NCBI GenBank assembly: GCA_018136815.1
Contig: CM030931.1
Location: forward strand, 5,214,148 to 5,278,147
Reading direction: 5' to 3'
DNA from: Isochrysis galbana
Taxonomy: Eukaryota; Haptophyta; Isochrysidales; Isochrysidaceae
Length of the DNA: 64,000 nt
A program made the translations under genes and the position numbers. Each line of letters begins with the position of its first letter. Position 1 is the stretch's first letter. The notes below the pieces were generated by a model. The model did no database searches and had not been told where the DNA came from. It saw nothing but the letters and a program-made list of their open reading frames with translations. This document shows, in pieces, positions 9,257 through 22,300 of the stretch.

Positions 9257-10270
9257 GTTTCAACGTTTGTCACGCGGTAGCGGCGAAGATCGTCGATGGT
9301 GTGAATGTCATCACTAGGCCATTCCATTTGAAGTCAACGATATTGCGTGTATGAGTGTATTTAAGCTCGTTATTCTTCAACCCGAGTGCGAAACCTGCGA
9401 ATTGCCCAATCAAGACTGCATATTCGTCTTGATTATCTGATGAGTCGCCTCTTCTTATTNNNNNNNNNNNNNNNNNNNNNNNNNNNNNNNNNNNNNNNNN
9501 NNNNNNNNNNNNNNNNNNNNNNNNNNNNNNNNNNNNNNNNNNNNNNNNNNNNNNNNNNNCCGAGGGAGTGGGGGTGTAGAAAGTATGCTACGTGTAAGTA
9601 GTGGTTGTGGGTCCATGGCCGCGTGTGCGGTAAGAATTTTATGAGGTTTAGTAGTACTAATATTTAGTGCAATTGAGCTGAAGAAGCGCGGTCTACGATA
9701 TTTGTCTGAGTATAGGCTATCAATATGTCAGTGCAACCTCTAGCCCAAGTTGCTCAGAAATCAGAGAATGGCACACATGAAGCAAAATTTCACATATATA
9801 CAACTTGGACTGATCGATCCGAACCCTCGAAAGTGTCGATCAGCAAGTAGCACGACCAACGATATGGACCGAAGCCACTCAAAAGCCAAAGGACTTCACA
9901 ACAGTGGTGTGCTTGGACATGGCCCAATTCACGCAAAGCGAACCATGGGATAAGCTGCACAAACATATACAGTGACGATCTTACCCGAGTTTACCGCTCT
10001 GGAGTTTCAATAGAAATACAAAGTTCTTTGACGGTGAGAGTTGCGCGACGTGAGTGCGACCCTGTTCCTAGACGTAGGCGGCCAAGGAAGCGCAAAGGGA
10101 GTTGACGTCTCACTCACCAACATATAAATGTGAGAAGCACCCGCCTACGTTGATTCGTCTGTTTTCATGGTGCGAACGACTCCGCCTAGATGCCAAGTCA
10201 GGTCTCTTTTGCCTGACGGCAAAGCGACGTCTCGTCCACCCGGATGCCGAGCCACGTCCGCTTGTCAAGC
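9257..10270. other. Intergenic with assembly gap and repeat fragment
   Basis: Contains the N gap at 9460-9559 and, at 9562-9645, a copy of the repeat also found at 4797 and 33660. Nothing resembling a gene is visible in the remainder. Confidence 0.5.
9460..9559. other. Assembly gap (100 N)
   Basis: Exactly 100 N, a conventional placeholder for a gap of unknown size. Confidence 0.98.
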
Positions 10271-13200
10271 TTACTTTGCATCTTGACTGCTGGAACCTTG
10301 GCCAAGTGGTGATGGTAAAGAAAATGACTTAGACTTTTCGAGTTTGCTCCATAGAGGCGAGGGCTCCACCATAGGTGAGGTGGGCACAGAGCCCCACTCC
10401 CCGGACTCAAACCCGCCCTTGTTGTTGATGATGTCCTCCATATCTGCCAGGGACACGGCTGTATCGTTGGAAGCGCGTTCAATGGTGCGTGCAGCTGAAC
10501 GCTCGGACGCCATGTCTGAGAAATCATCGGAGCCATGACGAAATGTAGAAGGACCACGTCGAGAGCCGAGGCAGACGTGAGAGGGAAGATCGGGAAGCTG
10601 ATCGTCGTCCTCGAAACGCCTCCAGATGTCACTTGAAATTGACGAGACGGCCCTCAGCGTCGCTGTTTCGGGAGCCCGTGTTTGCCACTCATCGTCGAAA
10701 TTGGGGTTGGCATTTGGTCGAGATGAAAAATTTTTGCGTAGGTGAGCAAGGTGCTCGAACGTTTTTGCACCCCTAGCTTCATGCAACGTGGGAGCCAACG
10801 CATGCCAACGGGTGAGTAGGTCGTAAGAGTGTTCGTGTGCTTCTGGACGATCGCGCGAAGGCGCCAGACTGCCATAGCAAGGGTCCGACTGCCGCAGAAC
10901 CTCCATATGCTCTGCTGTCTTGGCACCATGCTGTCCCCGACGAATAGTCCATGCGAGCTTGTAGTAGCGGGCCAGAGGATCGTACGTGTATTCGTGCGCG
11001 CTCGGGCGGTCGGCCCTCGGGGCAAGGCTGCCGTAGCACGGGTTGGACTGGCGCAGCACCTCCAGGTGCTCCATGCTCTTTGCGCCGCGCGGCGCCTTGA
11101 GCATCGCAGCCACCGCGTTGTACCGAGCGACCGGGTCGTACGTGTATTCGTGCGCGCTCGGACGGTCGGCCCTCGGCGCAAGGCTGCCGTAGCACGGGTT
11201 GGACTGGCGCAGCACCTCCAGGTGCTCCATGCTCTTTGCGCCGCGCGGCGCCTTGAGCATCGCAGCCATGGCGTTGTACCGAGCGACCGGGTCGTACGTG
11301 TATTCGTGCGCGCTCGGGCGGTCGGCCCTCGGCGCAAGGCTGCCGTAGCATGGGTTGGACTGGCGCAGCACCTCCAGGTGCTCCATGCTCTTTGCGCCGC
11401 GCGGCGCCTTGAGCATCGCAGCCACCGCGTTGTACCGAGCGACCGGGTCGTACGTGTATTCGTGCGCGCTCGGGCGGTCGGCCCTCGGGGCAAGGCTGCC
11501 GTAGCACGGGTTGGACTGGCGCAGCACCTCCAGGTGCTCCATGCTCTTTGCGCCGCGTGGCGCCTTGAGCATCGCAGCCACCGCGTTGTACCGAGCGACC
11601 GGGTCGTACGTGTATTCGTGCGCGCTCGGGCGGTCGGCCCTCGGCGCAAGGCTGCCGTAGCACGGGTTGGACTGGCGCAGCACCTCCAGGTGCTCCATGC
11701 TCTTTGCGCCGCGCGGCGCCTTGAGCATCGCAGCCATGGCGTTGTACCGAGCGACCGGGTCGTACGTGTATTCGTGCGCGCTTGGGCGGTCGGCCCTCGG
11801 CGCAAGGCTGCCGTAGCATGGGTTGGACTGGCGCAGCACCTCCAGGTGCTCCATGCTCTTTGCGCCGCGCGGCGCCTTGAGCATCGCAGCCATGGCGTTG
11901 TACCGAGCGACCGGGTCGTACGTGTATTCGTGCGCGCTTGGGCGGTCGGCCCTCGGCGCAAGGCTGCCGTAGCATGGGTTGGACTGGCGCAGCACCTCCA
12001 GGTGCTCCATGCTCTTTGCGCCGCGTGGCGCCTTGAGCATCGCAGCCATGGCGTTGTACCGAGCGACCGGGTCGTACGTGTATTCGTGCGCGCTCGGGCG
12101 GTCGGCCCTCGGCGCAAGGCTGCCGTAGCATGGGTTGGACTGGCGCAGCACCTCCAGGTGCTCCATGCTCGTTGCGCCGCGCGGCGCCTTGAGCATCGCA
12201 GCCATGGCGTTGTACCGAGCGACCGGGTCGTACGTGTATTCGTGCGCGCTCGGACGGTCGGCCCTCGGCGCAAGGCTGCCGTAGCACGGGTTGGACTGGC
12301 GCAGCACCTCCAGGTGCTCCATGCTCTTTGCGCCGCGTGGCGCCTTGAGCATCGCAGCCATGGCGTTGTACCGAGCGACCGGGTCGTACGTGTATTCGTG
12401 CGCGCTCGGACGGTCGGCCCTCGGCGCAAGGCTGCCGTAGCACGGGTTGGACTGGCGCAGCACCTCCAGGTGCTCCATGTTCTTTGCGCCGCGTGGCGCC
12501 TTGAGCATCGCAGCCATGGCGTTGTACCGAGCGACCGGGTCGTACGTGTATTCGTGCGCGCTCGGACGGTCGGCCCTCGGCGCAAGGCTGCCGTAGCACG
12601 GGTTGGACTGGCGCAGCACCTCCAGGTGCTCCATGCTCTTTGCGCCGCGCGGCGCCTTGAGCATCGCAGCCATGGCGTTGTACCGAGCGACCGGGTCGTA
12701 CGTGTATTCGTGCGCGCTCGGGCGGTCGGCCCTCGGCGCAAGGCTGCCGTAGCACGGGTTGGACTGGCGCAGCACCTCCAGGTGCTCCATGCTCTTTGCG
12801 CCGCGCGGCGCCTTGAGCATCGCAGCCATGGCGTTGTACCGAGCGACCGGGTCGTACGTGTATTCGTGCGCGCTCGGACGGTCGGCCCTCGGCGCAAGGC
12901 TGCCGTAGCACGGGTTGGACTGGCGCAGCACCTCCAGGTGCTCCATGCTCTTTGCGCCGCACGGCGCCTTGAGCATCGCAGCCATGGCGTTGTACCGAGC
13001 GACCGGGTCGTACGTGTATTCGTGCGCGCTCGGACGGTCGGCCCTCGGCGCAAGGCTGCCGTAGCACGGGTTGGACTGGCGCAGCACCTCCAGGTGCTCC
13101 ATGCTCTTTGCGCCGCGTGGCTCCTTGAGCATCGCAGCCACCGCGTTGTACCGAGCGACCGGGTCGTACGTGTATTCGTGCGCGCTCGGGCGGTCGGCCC

Positions 13201-14975
13201 TCGGCGCAAGGCTGCCGTAGCACGGGTTGGACTGGCGCAGCACCTCCAGGTGCTCCATGTTCTTTGCGCCGCGCGGCGCCTTGAGCATCGCAGCCATGGC
13301 GTTGTACCGAGCGACCGGGTCGTACGTGTATTCGTGCGCGCTCGGGCGGTCGGCCCTCGGGGCAAGGCTGCCGTAGCACGGGTTGGACTGGCGCAGCACC
13401 TCCAGGTGCTCCATGCTCTTTGCGCCGCGCGGCGCCTTGAGCATCGCAGCCATGGCGTTGTACCGAGCGACCGGGTCGTACGTGTATTCGTGCGCGCTCG
13501 GGCGGTCGGCCCTCGGCGCAAGGCTGCCGTAGCACGGGTTGGACTGGCGCAGCACCTCCAGGTGCTCCATGCTCTTTGCGCCGCGTGGCTCCTTGAGCAT
13601 CGCAGCCACCGCGTTGTACCGAGTGACCGGGTCGTACGTGTATTCGTGCGCGCTCGGACGGTCGGCCCTCGGCGCAAGGCTGCCGTAGCACGGGTTGGAC
13701 TGGCGCAGCACCTCCAGGTGCTCCATGTTCTTTGCGCCGCGCGGCGCCTTGAGCATCGCAGCCATGGCGTTGTACCGAGCGACCGGGTCGTACGTGTATT
13801 CGTGCGCGCTTGGGCGGTCGGCCCTCGGCGCAAGGCTGCCGTAGCACGGGTTGGACTGGCGCAGCACCTCCAGGTGCTCCATGCTCTTTGCGCCGCGCGG
13901 CGCCTTGAGCATCGCAGCCATGGCGTTGTACCGAGCGACTGGGTCGCATGTTTGCTCATGTGCACTACAACATTCCGATCCGGGAGCAAGATTGCCGTAG
14001 TATGGGTTGGATCGGCGGAGCTCCACGAGAGGCTCAAAATGCTTGGTGCCATGCGGGGAGGAGAGCGTCCTACACATGGATCTGTAACGCAGGACGGGGT
14101 CATAGGTGTGTTCGTGCACACTCGGACGATCGAGAGAAGGAGCAAGCGTCCCAAAACATGGATCAGAATGCCTTAGTACTCGTAGATGCTCCATGGTTTT
14201 TGCACCGCGTGCCTGCTTGTATGTCTTGACCATCGCGGAAAAACGAAGCAACGGGTCATAACTGATCTCATGGAGCGACGGTCGGTCGAGCCTAGGCATA
14301 AGGGTGCCGTAGCACGGGTCTGATTGGCGCAGCACCCGCAAATGTTCTAAGCTCTTCGAGCCCCGAGGACTCTTGAACATTTTTGTCATGACATTGAAGC
14401 GCTGAACAGGATTGTAGGTGTACTCATGGATGCATGGGAAGTCCACGTCACAGGCCACGCTATTCGTAAGCTGAGCCTGGTCAAAAGGGACTAGGTCAGT
14501 CAGCCGTCTGACTCCTCCAAGCATCCCCCTCCCTCCTCGTCTTGCTCTGGCCGTGAAGCGGACAAACATGCAGCTTGTGCTGGCGCACCTTCTCTAAGCT
14601 GCTCTCCTTCCTTGCGCTCTGATTATTGCGGTTTGCCGCAACCTTCTGGGCGACAGATCGCAGACCAGCAACCTTTGACGAGATGAAGCCTCCGATGCCG
14701 CCCATGATGGCGGCGCTATTAGCCCCAGCAGTATTGGCTGTGCGGCCATGGGGCGCAGCGCCAGTAGCCTCTAATGGCGCGGCAGCCCCTTCTAGCTCGA
14801 GCTCGTTCGCCACGAGCTCGGCGTAGACTGCTTCAATGTCCTCAACAGATTCAACCTGCGCGAGGGCGGCAGGGTGCGTCTCAAATGGGTCGGCGCAAAG
14901 GCAGTGGGAATTCGGTCGAATGCGACGCGTGCATGGGGCAGCAGCCCCCACCATTCCGGGTTTCGGTATGCTCAT
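10271..14975 (-). CDS. Tandem-repeat protein with 24 units of 52 residues
   Basis: Two exons: 14589-14975 and 10271-14476, joined by a 112-bp GT-AG intron in phase 0, giving about 1530 residues from an ATG at 14975. Exon 1 encodes an acidic helix (VESVEDIEAVYAELVANELELEG) and a Gly/Ala-rich part. Exon 2 is almost entirely a tandem array with period 156 bp. The consensus unit begins HEYTYDPVARYNAM, continues MLKAPRGAKSMEHLEVL and RQSNPCYGSLAPR. Units 4-22 are nearly identical in protein and DNA; units 1-3 and 23-24 are diverged, as expected at the edges of an array homogenised by unequal exchange. A non-repetitive, Ser-rich, acidic C-terminus of about 150 residues follows. There are no signal or membrane segments. 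I recognise no known repeat family. Confidence 0.72.
10839..14429 (-). repeat. Tandem array of 156-bp units (24 copies)
   Basis: Successive copies of the HEYTYD start are spaced exactly 156 bp (52 codons); 14429 to 10839 spans 23 intervals. Variation among the central 19 copies is limited to a few recurrent sites (for example CGCGGCGCC/CGTGGCGCC, ATGGCG/ACCGCG), the pattern expected of recent gene-conversion or slippage. Because the unit is a multiple of 3, several other frames also stay open; these are shadows. Confidence 0.9.
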
Positions 14976-16311
14976 CCTGCCCGACCGGCCGGCCGCCTGC
15001 CCCCCCCCCTCGCCCTGGACTGCCCCGAACCCCCCCCCCCCCTCCCCTTCCCCTCCTTCTGCGCCCCCCCCCCCCCCTCCGCCTTCCCCTCCTTCTGCCC
15101 CTCCCCCCCCCCCCCCCCCCCCCTTCTGCCCCCCCCCCCCCCCCGCGCCTCGGCTTCCTCGACGTTCTTTATCAGAGTGGTTTAACCCTAGTGCGACGGG
15201 ATCGTCGCCTAGAGCCAGACAGCCGCGCGCGCTCGCGCCCTCGCGCCCTCGCGAGCTCGCGAGGCTGCCCACCGGTCCGTGCATGGGGTGGGCATGAGCA
15301 TGGGGTGGGCACGAGCATGGGGTGGGTGGGCGCAGGCTCGCCAATGGAGTGGGTGGACTCAGGCTCGCGAACGGACCGGTATGGGGTGGTCCGTCCATGA
15401 GAGGGCCTACCCACCGGTATATCACAAGGAGGCCGCAGCGCGGCCCCCTGTCCCCTGTGGCTTGAGGATGAGAGCGCGGCGCGCCGCGCCGCGCATCCTG
15501 TTACTTCATGACACGTTAAAAGATACCAAAGGGGGCCACTGAACGCACAGGGCACACTAACAGTATCGCTCACAAATCAAACGCACACACGGGGGGATTG
15601 CGTGGGAGACTCACACAAGCGAACAAGGAGAGAAGGGGAGAGATCACGGCTCGACTCATGCGGCCCTCTCCACCTCCTCATCCCAATATAAGTTCTAGGG
15701 TGCACACCACGCAAAACCACCCGTGACACGGTATTGTCGAATGAAGAGCGCTTGCAAGCTCACGGTAGAAGCAATATGAATAGCAGCAGATCGAATGAAT
15801 GGCTCCAATCATTAATAGGCCCTCTTGTTGGCTGGCATTCATAGCCTCGCGCATCGGACGAGCCATGCGCCAACGCGCCAACCGCGCACTCACCCATTGC
15901 GGGGTAGGGTCTCCATTGTCAATCGGGCACGATCCCTCAGCACTATGGTTATACGGCTACAAGAAAATGCTGATCAGACCGCGTCATAAAAGATACGCCA
16001 AGCCAGCACGGCCCCGTCAGAGAACAGCCCCCACCCAACCAACCCGCTCCGTCCTTCACCCTCCGCCCCCCGGAAGAGGAGTAGAGTGTGAGGCTACAAC
16101 CCAAATAGGACTGACGACGGAGCGCGAGGCAACAGGGGCGAGCGGCCGAGAGAGGTAAAAAGAGCTGGCCGTTAAGTGAGTGGGAGTGCGAGGAGAGTGA
16201 CAGAGGCCGTGCTTGCTTGTCGGGGAGAGAGAAGGAGGGAGAAAAGAGAGGAGAAGAGGAGGCGGAGAGGAGAGGGACCCGCCGAGATCTACGCTATTCC
16301 CGCCCCGCACG
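14976..16311. other. Intergenic, C-rich low-complexity and short tandem repeats
   Basis: 15001-15150 is a C/CT-rich low-complexity tract that keeps long but meaningless open frames. Around 15280-15340 a short unit ('ggggtgggcatgagcat') is repeated about three times. 16170-16310 is GA-rich leader directly before the receptor gene. No gene is supported. Confidence 0.45.
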
Positions 16312-19300
16312 ATGGCCCCCCCCTCGGTCGCCTCGGCGGGACTGCGGCTGCTGCTCGTGCTTGGTGCACACTCGGGCGCCGGCGCTCCTGTCGAGCACCG
16401 CCGTTCGCTCGAGTGGATGGGTGGGCTGGGCGGCCAGAGCATGCTCCATGGCGAAGGCGGACCATTCCACGGTGCAGCCGGTACGCTGCTCAGCCGACTG
16501 TTCGAGCGGCACCACCCGGCGGAGGAGCTCTTTGCAAGCGACGAGCGCAAGCCAGACCAGCTCGACTCAGCCGCGCAGCTCGCGCTTCGTGGAGAACACG
16601 TGCTGGTGCGGATGGGACCATTTGCGGAGCCATACCCATTCGTTGCTGCTTGCGCGCGCGGCTGGTTCGATCTGCCGGGGTATCGCGTCGAGTGCTCAGT
16701 ACCGTACGCGATTGGCTCGCACGCAGTGGCCCAGCTTGATGGCGGGCTGGTAGACATCTTCCTTCTCGGCTCGACAGCACTCGCTACAGCGCTCTCACGT
16801 GGCGTCGACGTCGAGGTCGTGTACATTAATCGCGTTGTCTACAACGATGAGGTGAGCCTCCGTTGTGGGAGCCCGGTGTGCTGGTGGTCTGATGTGGGGG
16901 GTGGAGGGCGACAGAATGTTCGGTCTTGTGGAGGACATTTGGGCTTATGACGTGCGATTCAAGCCCAGATATGGTCATCGAGCCATTGTGACACAAGCCC
17001 GGGAGAGAGGATTGGACGAATGCGCGGACCACACTGGGTCATCACTTTTTCTGTTTGGAATGTGACCGTCGAAAGACAGTGCGATTCGACCACAGTCGCT
17101 GGTTCATTATGGTTGGCGTGTCATTGGAACGCCCGTCCATATTCGCGCTGCGCAATCCGTTGCTCTCTCTGATGGTGAGGTCGGTCACTGTGCTGATCTT
17201 ATCGCCTCCATTTCAGGCACTCGTCAGCCGGCACATTGCCACCACAGGCGCCTTTCCCCGCCGCATCCGATCTCCCAAGGACCTCCACGGACTGTCAGTA
17301 GCCGTTCCCTTCGGATCAACATGCCACTACCATCTCCTTTTTTTAATGGAGCTCTTTGAGGTGCCCGCTGCAGCAAGACCGCCCTTGCTCTACCTTGATT
17401 GCCCTTACCTCGCGTGCTTGGACCAAGACAATCGCCACGCGTTGCCAGCCAAGAGTGCTGGACCCACCCAGATATTCTCAACCTATTGGTCATGCAGATC
17501 GAGGTGCAGATTCTCTTCATGGCTCCCTCAGAAATGATAGACGCCTGGAACGCTAATCTCATTGATGCCGCGTGGACTTGGAATCCGGCGCTCACCCATC
17601 TCACGCAACTCGGGGGGTTTTCATTGGTGAATTCAGGCCTCCTCGCCGAATGGGGAAGGCCCACGCTCAATCTGATCGTAGCCAGGTAAGCGCTATGACT
17701 CGAATACTCGAGCCGGCGAGGCATGCTCATTTCCGCGCTTCTATTCTATTTCTCGGCACAAATCCTAGCTGTTTGCATGTCCAAAGTTACTGAGAGGCCC
17801 CACCCAAGCCCCTTTCCAACCTCCCTGGCTACACAGGAGTGCCTTCCTTCGAGAGCACCCATTGCTAGTAGAGCATGTCGTGCGGGTGATGGCGATGCTA
17901 GACGGCGCTTGGTTTCGGGAAGCATCACTTGCTGCGGCCGCTGATGGACTCGCCGAAGTTGAGGAGGCTTCTGGGCTCCCACCTGCATCCCTCAAAAGTG
18001 CATGGCCCAACGGCCAATTTGAGGATGAGTTGCAAGACTCGGGGACCCACCGGGGCTCACCCCAGTCTGCTTCTAAAGGTCCTGCTGACGCAACTCCCAC
18101 AGGCGGTGATGAAGCCGCGGTGTTTGCGGTGACCAACGAGGTGGGGCCGACGGTTGAGGCCAGTGGTAATGGTCAAGTAGGGTTGACGGCTAAGAGCACG
18201 GGTTCACTGCCAGGTTTTGAAGCAGATGCTTATATGGCCGGTGGAACTGCAGACCCTAAGGCTGTGGCCGAGGAGCACACGGTATCCCCATCAATGAAGG
18301 CATGCATGGAGGCGACCGAGAGCGGGCTTGAGCAGGAAAGCTTTCTCTCCGCATTCTTTCGTCCCGCTGCATGCCATCTCCCTGCCAGGAAGCAGTATGC
18401 GTGGACGAGGACTTAGGGGGACGGATCTGCATGTCCCCATGCGAGGCTTTGTTCTGATTGAGAACCCGCATATCCTGCTATGCGATTCTTCAGGCTGGTT
18501 TCAGTGTTGGTGCCCCTGATTCATTTCTGGCCTCAATTGCAGACGCGCTTGGCTTCAACGGGTCTGTGGATGCACACCGGTATGTGAAGAGAGCGCAATC
18601 ACTCGTGAGAATTGCCTCAATATGCAATTCTTGCACGTGTGCAGCCTTGGGTTCGCCATGGTCACCCCCCCACCCCACCCCACCCCCTCCCCCCCAGCCG
18701 GGAGACTTTCTTGCAGCTCGCCCAATCTCGCATCCTTCCCGCTACCGAACAGCTCTCTTGCTCGTTTCTTGCTCTCGAGCGCTCCTGTAAGTTCGACTCA
18801 TCTACTGCCGCCGACCTCGCTCGCTCCGCCGCCTTTGTCCTACAGCAAAAGGCAGTACCTTCGCTGCTGCCAACGGGTCGTCACCTGCATAATTATGACG
18901 CGAGTACTCAGCTACAATCCAAATCCCCCCACACCGCTAGACATGGGGTGGACTTCACTACCGATGACGAGGAGGTAAGTGTCAACAGCATTAGTTACGG
19001 TGGTACCGCGCGCTCCTTTTTCTCACGAGCTGTGCGGCCAGACGTTCTTGCTCGGGCAATCGCGCCTCCTTCGCCCACGCTCGCTGCGCTCCGAGATGAA
19101 TCGGCCGAGGCGCTCCCTACAAGGCGCGGCAAAACCATGCATGCGGTGCCAGACGTCGCATGCAACGGCAAACCCACCGTTCACATTCTCCCCGCCACAT
19201 CGCAAGCTGCAACTGTGAGCGGGGCATTTGTGGTGTCTCTCAGTGACGGAGCAGGCGGCCTGGCTGGCCGCTCATATCAGGGACAGCTTCATTGCGAGTG

Positions 19301-22300
19301 GTTGGTGCTCTCGTCTCACGAGGCATCTCGGCGTGACGCTGCACCTCTTGGCAGTGACGGGAATGGGGCTGGCACATTGTCACGTGGGGGCTCCGGTATT
19401 TACGAGAAACAAATGGAGGTCCCACAGTTTGTAGAGCTACGATTCGACCAATTTCTTGTATGGAGTGGGGACAGGTGAGTGCCATGACCCACTAGCGTCG
19501 ACCTCAACATTGCCTTCCGAATCTCTAATGGTCTCGGCCCTGCAATCCATGCCACCACCCCCGTATCCTTTGGTACGCCTTCTCGAAACTAGGCTGCTGA
19601 GTCAACCCCCCACCTCCAACCCTCACGTTGCCTTTCGAAGGGTGATCATTCGAGATGCTTCTACAGGATCTCTACTTGGGTCATTATCTGGAGAAAGCAA
19701 CACACATCTTCTGCACACGGATCCACACAGAGCACCTTTTTTTGGCCTTATGAATGATTCTACAAACAGCTCTGGTACCAACGTCCGCCCAACAATAAAT
19801 GCTACTCATCATGCCTCTGCTCCGGTTGCGCGTTTCAAACGACCTGCCTCAAGCTGGCCTCCATTCGTTTCTGCATCGGGAATGGTCATCACCTTCATCA
19901 CTGACGCCTTTGATGAAAGTGTGTACCTGCCACCGGGAGCAAATGCTTCGCAGTTCTCTGGAGCGGGCTTTTCGGCCACGACAAGGATCGTCGTCGGTTG
20001 CTCTCATAATTCGCAGTGCAGCTATCCAGATGGGAGGTGCACGCCGCGAGGTACTTGCGCGTGCATACCTGGGGTCGCGGGTGCAGACTGTTCTTTTGCG
20101 AGTTGCCTCGGCCAGCGGATTGAGCATGGGTTGCGTGGTGAGATCCGCTCATCGGCACTTGCTCTTAATGAAAGTGAGCGATACCCCAACGACGCGGAGT
20201 GTGAGTGGATACTCGAGGGAGCCCAATGGCTAGCGGACGAGTTCGCGTCGCTCGAGGGCGAAAAGGGGCAGGGCGGGTTCTTACGGCTCATGCTCGAGTG
20301 GGACCTGGAGGAATCTTTCGACTTTGTGGAGGTGAGTGGCTTTGGACCAAGCCATGGCCTCCATGGCCACTGCCCGGTGTCCGGACAAACCTTGCAAAGG
20401 GGCTGACGGCCACTGTTGAGGAAAGCGCTCATTCCTCCGTATCCCAATCAGGTATATGACAGCGCAGGCGTCATGCACGTGCAGCTTTCTGGGTTTGGAG
20501 GCCCTACTCTCTTTACGATCCCATGTGGGCAGGAGCCGCCGCGGATCCGATTTGTCACGGATGGCACAGGTCGGCGATCCGGATTCATTGGCCACTACGA
20601 GTTCGCGCACACCGTCTGCGAATTAGACGCTCATTGTTCAAATCTTGGGACGTGCGTGGATGGCGTGTGCGTTTGTCAACATGGGGCGTACGGGCTGTCG
20701 TGTGGCTCAAACCGCTGCCTTGCATTCAACCTTTTGAACTCCTGGCCGCTGATCTTGTCTTTAAATGCAGGCAGCAGGCGTGCTTCAGCGGTCGCCCATG
20801 CAGTGTCTCGTGCTGTTGCCGCTGAGGCGGCAACCGCGCAGTATGATGCGCGCGGGGGACTGAAAACACATCCGCGACGAGGCAATGGGGAAAGTGCTCG
20901 CTTCCGCTCGAGTATTGGTGTGCGCGGGGCATTTGATGCAACGCCAAGCCCTTCTTCATCGTGTCGATGGCGAATGCAAGGACATGCCGGAGGCTCGTGG
21001 ATCCCTAGAGAGACGCTGCCCGAAACGTTTTCTAGTGAAGATGGCAACATAGAGCATACTGCAAGAGGTCCCAGCGGGGCATACGGCTGGTGGTGGACCG
21101 GAGGTTGGAAAGGGGCAGAGAATGCCGACTTGCCAACCAGTGGCATCATGGCCGCTAGTGAAATTGAGGGCAAGGCTGCGAGGGCTCAGAATGCGTCGGA
21201 ACCGTCCTCAGATGAAAAAGCTGTAGCCGACATGGCGGGTTCGGAAGCTGGAGCCGTTGGGCCCACAGCCCTTGCATCCCCTCCACGTACCCTTCCCATC
21301 CATTCATCTAGTATCATTGCAAATCGAGGAAGCGATAACCAGGGTAAGTCAGTTTCAGGGCTACTTCCGCCTCTGGCTGTCGGTGTGCGGATCACTTGGA
21401 CAAGATTTGCGCTGGAGGCCGTCGACCGTCGTACTCAAAATCAATGGGATCGAGATGCAGCCACGGTGAGTACACTTGAGCCCGATTGCTCATGCCCCGA
21501 TCATGCCGCCGGTTGATTCTATCGATCTCGCGGCACCTCCAGCGAGGCCACCACCTTTTGCAGCTTCGCTTGAGATGTGGACATCTTCTCTACACTCTGT
21601 ACTTAAAATTATTAGGTATCCCATGCCTCCCTCGAATGGGCTGACCATGTCGAAGTTGTTGATTCAGAGGGAACTCCGATTGTGACGTTGGCGACTGAAC
21701 GATGCAGGTCAGCGATGCACTTGCAAACTCCTCAAACCCGAACGAACTGCAGTCATTACGACCCTCAACCTCTTCGAGATTATCGGTCACGTTTCCGTTC
21801 TACCCTCGTCTTCAGATATGATAGTGAGTGCACTCGGAGCTGGCAGGAAGGTATCTGCCAACAAGGCGTGTGCGCCGTCCGGCGGGTCCTCAATATACGC
21901 GCTCCAATGCCGGTCTCCATCATCGCGTGGGCAGATAGGTAAGCTACCTCTCTACTCACCTCGCTCTTTCGCCCCCGATGCATTCAGTCTGACTACCAAC
22001 CATAACTACGTTTCCGCCAAACTTGGGTTGGGAACGAATCAAAAGCCCCTCCGGCTGTGTATCAAATGGATGAGATGTGGCTAGACACCTGGCCTCACAT
22101 CGACAGCCCCTTGTCCAATAGATCCGACAAACAACTACGCCTTGAACATACTGAAGCCATCGCGCGTGCTACTGGGTGCGTGCATTGGGATGCGACCAGT
22201 TATGCGCATAGAGCATCTCGACGTGAGAACTCGTCATCGTTCCCGCCCGGGGAAGGTGCGTGTGGAGGAGGTGCGACCTCGGGGTCTATCGGGGACCCTG

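Noticed and set aside
10654-14176. Three further open frames of about 1000-1170 residues across the tandem array, one of them antisense
   Set aside because: The 156-bp period is divisible by 3, so any stop-free unit gives a long frame. Only the minus frame with the diverged flanking units and the spliced first exon behaves like protein.
10839-14429. CRISPR-like array
   Set aside because: The units are contiguous 156-bp coding repeats with no spacers, in a eukaryotic intron-bearing gene.
14774-15400. Proline-rich ORFs on both strands around 15.0-15.2 kb
   Set aside because: Produced by a C-rich low-complexity tract; composition is not constrained like a protein.
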